Translations under genes and position numbers: made by a program
Assembly: GCA_024811115.1 (NCBI GenBank)
Contig: JAKOGH010000395.1
Span: forward strand, 1 to 64,000
From: Terana coerulea
Taxonomy: Eukaryota; Basidiomycota; Agaricomycetes; Polyporales; Phanerochaetaceae
Direction of reading: 5' to 3'
Length of the DNA stretch: 64,000 bases
Part shown: positions 55,280 through 64,000 of the stretch, in pieces
How the letters are laid out: each line of letters begins with the position of its first letter
Position numbering within the stretch: the first letter of the stretch is position 1
The notes under the pieces: model-generated
The model's input: the letters and a program-made list of their open reading frames with translations, nothing else
What the model was told of the DNA's origin: nothing
Databases searched by the model: none

Positions 55280-56373
55280 TTATGCTATGGATTGTTCGGC
55301 TTCGGTCATGTTGCGAACACGTTCTGAGTAGTCCCAGCGGTCCATGCCTCCGAAGTCGATCGTCATCGCGCCTGACGCGAGGTTGACCTGTAGCTCGCAG
55401 ATGTGACTAACCCGTGCACGCCAGCTATCCGCTCTGTACACAGGTGAATTTTTTTTTCAGCTTTGCCACAACTGAACATGAGGGTTGAATACGCACGTCG
55501 CCGTCCCATACATCGCGCCTTGCTGGCTAACTAACCGCACGCACTGGTCCGCATTCGACTTTGCGTCGTATATCCACAGCATCTTGCCGGCATAAATCTC
55601 CTGCCACCCATGAAAGTCGACAAGACGGTTCGAAGGCTTGATGCGCTTTGTGCCCGCTGGTGGTGCAGGCGCAGGCCGTATGTCGACGTCATTCAACAGG
55701 CGCAAGGCGGCCAAATTCGAGATGTCTCGAAGAGCCTGGCGTTGGGCAGAATCGCTGGGGTTGATGATGCTGAAAATGGGAGCAGAACCGTCGTCGTCAG
55801 CATCGTCGGCTTCAGCTTCTTCAACATCGGCTTCGTCCATCTCTGCATTCTTGGGACTCTCGGCCTGGGGATTTTCGCTCGGATTGCTGCTCTCAGCGTC
55901 CATGGGCTCGTCGGCCACTGAGCTGAACTCTGCCTCGGCTTCTTGTAGCTTGGCGGCGAAGGCCAGCCATGCATCTTCGTTTGAAAAGTCAGTCCGGACT
56001 ACGATGCCTACACCGGGCGCATCGATGGTAACTTCGTCCAAAGGATCGTCGTCGGTTGAGTACTGAGCCTCTTCCGCTTCAGAAGCAGGCACAGGTGTCG
56101 TCTATCGCAAAAGGCCAGAACCTTGGTGAGTGGGCCTAGGGAGTGCCAGTAGACGTACATACTCACCGAAGTATATTTCTGCTTGTCCTCGGGCGAGAGA
56201 GCCCAGAACTGCTTTGTTACTTGTAGTCGCCATTTCCGCCTGCCTTCACCTGGAAATTGTGCTTTCACAGCAGCATACCTGTCCTGCAGTCAGTCAGTCA
56301 GCTTTACAGATCTCGTGACTCTTCTACGCACTGCAAGGAGACGAGAGAGGTCTTGTGTCTGTACGGACGTCAT
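55280..56373 (-). CDS. Uncharacterised acidic protein
   Basis: A gene with at least four exons. MTSVQTQDLSRLLA is spliced to DRYAAVKAQFPGEGRRKW and VTKQFWALSPEDKQKY. An exon with VGIVVRTDFSNEDAWLAFAA and a very acidic linker (EADVEEAEADDADDDG) follows. Then come a conserved-looking core (IFSIINPSDSAQRQALRDIS; RLVDFHGWQEIYAGKMLWIY) and a last exon WRARVSHICELQVNLASG...MDRWDYSERVRNM. The VVRTDFS-x-x-x-x-W element recalls the N-terminus of DUF6924-type proteins, but I am not sure of the match. No signal peptide or membrane helix. The start at 56373 is the first ATG giving a continuous spliced frame. Function unknown. Confidence 0.6.
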
Positions 56374-56620
56374 GGCGGTCTGAATTGAGGAGAGAGCCCA
56401 GCGCGTCTACGGACACTTCACTCCGCAAAGCTGCTGTACTGGAAACTGATGCGCCATGACAGCAGCCTTCACTCTCCTCCTTCAAGCTTCAACGCCCACT
56501 CCCTCACCTCCTCCTGACTCGACGGCATTCATGCCCATCCCTCATACCGATACCCATTAGTCGCTTATCTACTCGTCAACGACACCCTTACCGCGCCTGG
56601 AACAGTTATACCTCAGTATA

Positions 56621-58334
56621 ATGGACGGACTTGACCATGTCCGCGATGAGATCGCCTTCTCCGCCGCCTTCCCTCTGCCATTCCGCGTCCTCTTCCTCGG
56701 TGGCATGGGAATCCTAGGCTGGGCGACAAACCTGCACGGCCTGAATGCGCTGGGTATCGATGCTGCGGCCGCGCTCGAGCTGAGGACGCACCAGGCGAAC
56801 CGCCTCACCGGCAACGGATACTCGGACTCGGAGCCCAACACCCCCTTGCCGACGGCGCGCAGCGGATGGAAATTCGTGCCGCATCCAACGACGGTGCACG
56901 GTCCGGTGTACAAGCTGTTCTTGCAGTACGCCGCGATCTCGCTGGTCGGATGGGCCCTATATCGGCACGCAACGCACGGCGACGTTAAGCTGGTGGACGT
57001 GTTCAAGTTCATACCGGGCGTGGTCGCGCTGTGCCTCTGCATGATTCTGGTCTCGCCATGGAATGCATTCGAAAAGCGCGAGCGGGACAAGTTTATTCGG
57101 TGCGTCCATCTGTGCTAGTTAGATCAAAGTGTCATTAAGTATGAGGATCGTACAGCTCGGTATATCGGTGCCTGTTCTCTCAAAGCCGCATATATTTTGC
57201 GGATGTGGTGTTTGCCGATATCTTCACGTCCTTTGCAAAAGTTTTGGGAGACGTATGGTTATCGCTGTGCATGGTTCTGCCTGGAGGAAGCCTTATGTAC
57301 CCTCCAGCGCAACAGGGGCTGTCCCGATGGATCCTTCCCACATTAATGAGGTACGCGGTTCAACAATGCTTAAACTTCCGATGTTCCTCATGCGCATATA
57401 CCCAGCCTGCCATACGCCGTACGTTTCCGCCAATGTCTTGTCGAATACCTTTCACTCCCGAACGCAAGCAAGCGCCCGCTATACAACGCAATCAAATACG
57501 CTACCGCGTTTCCTGTCATCTATTTGTCTGCTGCGCAGAGGCTGGTTCCTACAGATCCTTCCACAATTTCAGTTGACACGCCGACAATATGGTGGAATTG
57601 GCATCCCATTCACGTACTTTTGGTCTGTGTCTGTTTGTATGTGAATTATCTCTCGCTGTACTCACGCAATTGAGTATTGTAGGCTTCTCTCTGCCTTCGT
57701 GAACTCAATGTACTCTTTCTGGTGGGATGTGACGTTCGATTGGGGATTTGATCTGTTACGTCCAAGTCATAAAGTGGCTGTTGGGCATTCGAGTCGGGTG
57801 CAGTCACCTCCAAGACCTCTCGTGCTACCTCGTCTACACTCTCGCTCCGCTCTTTTGTCAGGACGTCCTGAATCTCCGGACGACTCAGAAAAGGCCCTCA
57901 CAGAAGAGCCAACAGATTCTGAACACTATACGACTACACCGAAGCGCTATCCGTTCGGTCTACGCTCTATCCTCTTATACCCCCTCCCCGTGTACCCATT
58001 CGCTATCCTTATCGACTTGGTCCTTCGACTGACATGGTCAGCCAAGCTCTCAAGCCACCTACACGCATTCATCGACGAAGACCGTGTCATCTTTTTCATC
58101 GAGTTCGCAGAGATGCTCAGACGATGGATGTGGGTGTTCCTACGAGTTGAATGGGAGGTCGTGAAGGAGCGCGAGATGCGTGCGACTATGCCCCTAAGTG
58201 CACGACTGCGCCGGCGGGCACCTGACGCAGACATGGAGGACGAGTTCGAGATGCTGGGCGACCGCACTCCAGATCGCCGAAGCTACGACGCAACGTCACG
58301 AAGCAGGAGCCGATCTGGTGATCTGCGGGATTAA
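56621..58334 (+). CDS. EXS-domain membrane protein, Erd1-like
   Basis: Golgi membrane protein family needed for retention of ER luminal proteins and Golgi glycosylation in yeast (Erd1); the EXS domain is shared with XPR1 phosphate exporters. Helices seen: FPLPFRVLFLGGMGILGWAT, LFLQYAAISLVGWALY, VFKFIPGVVALCLCMILVSP. Then F-A-D-V-F-A-D-I-F-T-S-F-A-K-V-L-G (the EXS hallmark), YPPAQQGLSRW, RQCLVEYLS...NAIKYATAFPVIYLSA and NSMYSFWWDVTFDWGFDLL. The tail is Ser/Arg-rich (SRSRSRSGDLRD). A loop insertion of about 60 Ser/Pro/Glu-rich residues separates the last two helices. Introns short. The SPX domain of XPR1 is absent, so Erd1 fits better. Confidence 0.84.
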
Positions 58335-59665
58335 GGAGGACTTACCGTCCGTTTCTATTGGGATCCTGGCTTGGACAAGGGAGAACTGCGTATTTGCGCT
58401 GGCAGCATGGGTCTTGTGTAGTTTAGGTGAGCTTTTCGTGCTTCGCCTCATTGCTAGCGCTGTCATGATGCTGATGCGCTCTCGCGCTGCGCGCACTCCG
58501 GTCCTGCAGTAATCGTCCTGTTCGTACCCTAGTCCGAGCTATATAACATGCTCTGTGCCCATGTCTCGGACTGGTCCGTCGCTGCTCGAAGCCATCCATA
58601 CCCCCGTTCATGAGGATCAACTCAACCTGACTGTATGAATAGTCAGCATGCCGTACAACGAACACACTACCGCGGTGTCGGCTTAGCAAGAATCAAGACA
58701 CGTACGAGGATAACTTTGGAGCCGTCGTGCCCCGTGGCGTCGGAGGTGCTTAACGTTCAGCTCTCTTGAATCATTCGAAGATACTGGACTGGACGGTCTC
58801 ACCGGCGTGAGAGGAGCACCACTCGCTACACCGCTGGATATCCAATGGCAATAGAGTAAGTCATCAGTTATGCACTATTCATGCACTACCTCCAGCGGTT
58901 TGTCCAACAACACGTTCATTACGGCTTGCCCTCAGTAAGGTCCGTACTAATATTCTTCGTCATCGTGAACGTTGAGCTTATTGACTTTGTGTGGCTGAAC
59001 TCCTAGGGACGTACCGTAGCGCCCGGGAAGTGCGCCTTCAACCTGGAAATAAACATCGGGCCACATTTCCTACACTTCTTATCCGCCGTTCCGGACCAAA
59101 TCGCGACAGCCCGCTCCTACACAGGCACTGTCGGGTGGGCTCGCGGACCATTCGTAAAGCGTCGACCCTGTGACCATGGTTCGGCGCTTCGTGCTACTGC
59201 GATATCGGGCAGAGCGACCCTGATCCCGGCACCGCCGTGCGATCCCACTTCCCCAGGGTCCCGTTACCGAACTGAGCCTCTGCATCGACGGTCGGGTCCG
59301 GATGCCTGCGCAACAGCTGCAAAAGCCTTACCCCACCACTAAGCCTGTTACTCGCCGCCCGGTGGCGTATGGGACGTCATACGTCAGTTGTACCTTCTCG
59401 GGAATTGGCTGCCGTGTCTAAATCCGGCCATGCAGCCCTCCAGGCCCGTTCGCCCCGTCTCCATATCCTCGAAATCCTCGGAACACGATGCGGCGAGGGT
59501 TCTCACACGCTACTGCGCTGCCAGTCGGATTGCGCCCTGACGGTCGAGCCGTACGCGTCCGGCGCCGTGTTCGATCTATCAGACAGAACGCGTGCGCTCG
59601 TGCGCGGCGATGCTACTCACGCGACGGAATGAACTGATCATCCCTACGCCCCCCTAGGCTGGTCG
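58335..59665. other. Intergenic
   Basis: About 1.3 kb between Erd1-like and formate dehydrogenase. Short open frames (for example 59369-59632) have no recognisable domain. No repeats seen. Confidence 0.5.
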
Positions 59666-59673
59666 TATAAAAG
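59666..59673 (+). promoter_or_regulatory. TATA box of formate dehydrogenase
   Basis: TATAAAAG, 107 bp before the ATG. A C/A/T-rich tract with repeated CTCACA follows, as in strongly expressed fungal promoters. Confidence 0.65.
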
Positions 59674-59772
59674 GGTAGCTAACTAGGCGTGGAGTTCTCA
59701 CAATTCCCCAGCTCCTCACAACAACATACTCACCACAGTCCTCACACACCTCGCCTCTCTACATCTCACAAC

Positions 59773-61312
59773 ATGTTCGCTCGTGCTCGCACTGGTGCCA
59801 TTCAGGCTAGGTGCGTGTTCCCTACTCGAAACTGTCCAGACGTAGCTCATTTCGTCCATAGCCTCCGCAATGCAAAGTTCAACACTCAGTCCTCCCGCGG
59901 TATGAAGGTTCTCGCTATCCTGTACAAGGGCGGCGATGCAGCCAAGCAGGAACCTCGTCTTCTGGGTACTGTCGAGAACGAGGTGTGTACTCGTACTTCA
60001 ATCTGCCTGGGGATACAGGTTGACACAGAAATACGCAGCTTGGTATTCGCTCCTGGTTGGAATCTCAAGGACATGAGTACCTCGTCAGTGACGACAAGGA
60101 GGGCTACAAGAGCTTTCTGAACACTCACATCAAGGATGTACGTCGTCCTACGCGCACTCCAACCGGTGATACTCACTCGCACTGCTCAGGCGGACATAGT
60201 TATCACCACACCATTCCACCCGGGTTACCTGACCAAGGAGCTCCTTGACAATGTACGTGATGATAATTTAGCGCAGAAGTGATGATTGCTGACCAGCACG
60301 CGCGTGTGAACAGGCCAAGAACCTGAAGCTCTGTGTTACGGCAGGTGTCGGTTCCGACCATGTGGACTTGAACGCCGCTGCCGAGAAGGGCCTTGAAGTC
60401 CTGGAGGTCACCGGATCCAACGTTGTCTCGGTCGCGGAGCACGTAGTTATGAGCATTTTACTGCTCGTCAGGAACTTCGTCCCTGCTCACGAGGTACGCC
60501 TGGCCACATGCATGTGCTCACTCGTTCCGTCTCACATAAGAATAGATGATCGAGCGCGGCGACTGGAAAGTCTCGGAGATCGCTCGCAACGCGTTTGACC
60601 TCGAAGGCAAGGTTGTCGGCACCATCGGTGCTGGCCGCATCGGATACCGCGTTCTCCAGCGTCTGCAACCGTTCAACTGCAAGGAGTTCCTGTACTACGA
60701 CTACAACCAGCTCCCGGCGGAGGCTGAGAAGCCGTCAACGCGACGCGGGTCGAGGACCTGAAGGAGTTCGTCTCGAAATGTGACGTCATCACTGTCAACG
60801 CCCCGCTGCACGAGGGCACCCGCGGTCTGATCAACGCAGACCTCCTCAAGCACTTCAAGAAGGGCTCGTGGCTTGGTCAGTACAAAAACAACATTGCGCT
60901 CCATGCTTGGCCTGATTATTTCATTGTAGTCAACACCGCCCGCGGTGCTATTTGCAACGCGGAGGACGTCGCTGCCGCCATCAAGAGCGGCCACCTGAAC
61001 GGCTACGCCGGAGACGTCTGGAACTACCAGCCCGCGCCCAAGGATCACCCGTGGCGCTCGATGAAGAACCCGCTCAACGGCGGTAACGGCATGGTCCCGC
61101 ACTATTCGGGCACCACCCTCGACGCGCAGCAGCGCTACGCGGCCGGCACGAAGCAGATTCTCGAGAACTTCTTCCAGGGCAAGCCACAGGAGCCTGCGAA
61201 CATCATCATTGCTCAGAGTGCGTCCCTTTCATTCAATTGTACAACCTTTGCGGGTACTGACTGGTTGGCTCTTGCAGAGGGCTACGCTACCAAGGCTTAC
61301 GGACAGCGGTAA
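59773..61312 (+). CDS. FDH1: NAD-dependent formate dehydrogenase (frame break near 60731)
   Basis: Oxidises formate to CO2 with NAD+; in wood-decay basidiomycetes it detoxifies formate derived from oxalate. The N-terminus [12 protein letters not shown], spliced to [14 protein letters not shown], is Arg-rich and free of acids, like a mitochondrial presequence; [11 protein letters not shown] then starts the enzyme proper. Landmarks: [55 protein letters not shown], the Rossmann loop [41 protein letters not shown] and the catalytic-His segment [16 protein letters not shown]. After LPAEAEK the expected [11 protein letters not shown] is reached only by adding one G near 60731. All else is intact, so an indel is likely. 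Convergent with GCN5. Confidence 0.92.
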
Positions 61313-61606
61313 ATAAACCCACCATCGATTCTGTAAAATTGCAACGCATCTATCCACAATGTTTCTGTACAATCATGCCTTCCTGTACACTAGTATATCT
61401 TGTAATAAATCATTGTACAACTCTCACCAGCAATGAAGCCGACATTAACATTTCATCGTACAATATACAATAATGGTACAGAAATGCACTAGAGACAATC
61501 AGCATCAGACGAAGGCGATGAAAACCCGAAACCAGAATAGAGCCGAGAACGAACAGCACGACATGCTGGACACCACCACGGCGCGCAGGTGGCGGTGTCC
61601 CCGGGG

Positions 61607-64000
<2,394 letters not shown>

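Noticed and set aside
59369..59632. Small gene between Erd1-like and FDH
   Set aside because: No domain, no splice context and no recognisable start context; cannot be supported.

Overview
The window is nuclear DNA of a filamentous basidiomycete, most likely an Agaricomycete. Almost every gene is cut by many introns of about 45-70 nt. The genes include families typical of mushroom-forming fungi: a fused CYP505-type P450-reductase, a DUF6533 seven-helix-like protein, a DUF6535 membrane protein, a PL14 lyase and an NAD formate dehydrogenase. Housekeeping genes (SLU7, RACK1, GCN5, ferrochelatase, phosphomevalonate kinase) are also recognisable. I found no rRNA, CRISPR array or prokaryotic feature.

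Layout. 1-3.4 kb holds no supportable gene. 3.4-4.7 kb is a secreted PL14 polysaccharide lyase (-), with two nested terminal-inverted-repeat elements just upstream (4.9-6.45 kb). 7.4-11.9 kb is a CYP505 gene (+). 12.3-13.9 kb is a broken F-box gene (-). 14.0-16.2 kb is a vacuolar amino-acid transporter (+), 16.4-18.5 kb phosphomevalonate kinase (-), and 18.8-20.6 kb ferrochelatase (-) with a miniature inverted-repeat element in one intron. 21.8-24.3 kb is a membrane-anchored coiled-coil gene (+) with a duplicated intron-exon unit. 24.5-25.0 kb is a second F-box relic. 25.4-26.9 kb is DUF6533 (+) and 27.8-28.8 kb DUF6535 (-). 29.9-31.8 kb is SLU7 (-), then an intron-containing tRNA-Leu(UAG), then a U2SURP/SR140-like gene (+): two splicing factors flank the tRNA. 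35.6-37.4 kb is an ACS-type MFS transporter, 38.5-40.1 kb a MAP kinase kinase (-), and 41.5-44.4 kb a tandem pair of SDR oxidoreductases. 44.7-46.0 kb is RACK1 (-), 46.8-48.5 kb a nucleoside hydrolase (+), and 48.7-50.5 kb a FucP-like sugar transporter (-). 51.4-52.5 kb is a low-complexity secreted protein (-), 53.8-55.0 kb a bZIP-like gene (+), 55.3-56.4 kb an uncharacterised acidic protein (-), and 56.6-58.3 kb ERD1/EXS (+). 59.8-61.3 kb is formate dehydrogenase (+), and 61.6 kb to the right edge is GCN5 (-, truncated at its 5' end).

The genes do not form one obvious pathway cluster. Two themes stand out. First, there are several very small exons (8, 9, 14, 16 and 18 nt), one downstream of a GC-AG intron, and the reading frames only make sense when these are included. 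Second, single-base frame breaks, often in homopolymers, occur in at least eight otherwise well-conserved genes, including SLU7 and formate dehydrogenase. The simplest reading is residual assembly indels, so broken frames elsewhere in the window should not automatically be called pseudogenes. The F-box relic, with two in-frame stops as well as a frameshift, is the best candidate for a true pseudogene. I saw no clear new multi-gene system; the least explained items are the nested inverted-repeat elements, the duplicated exon unit in the coiled-coil gene, and the acidic protein at 55.3-56.4 kb.
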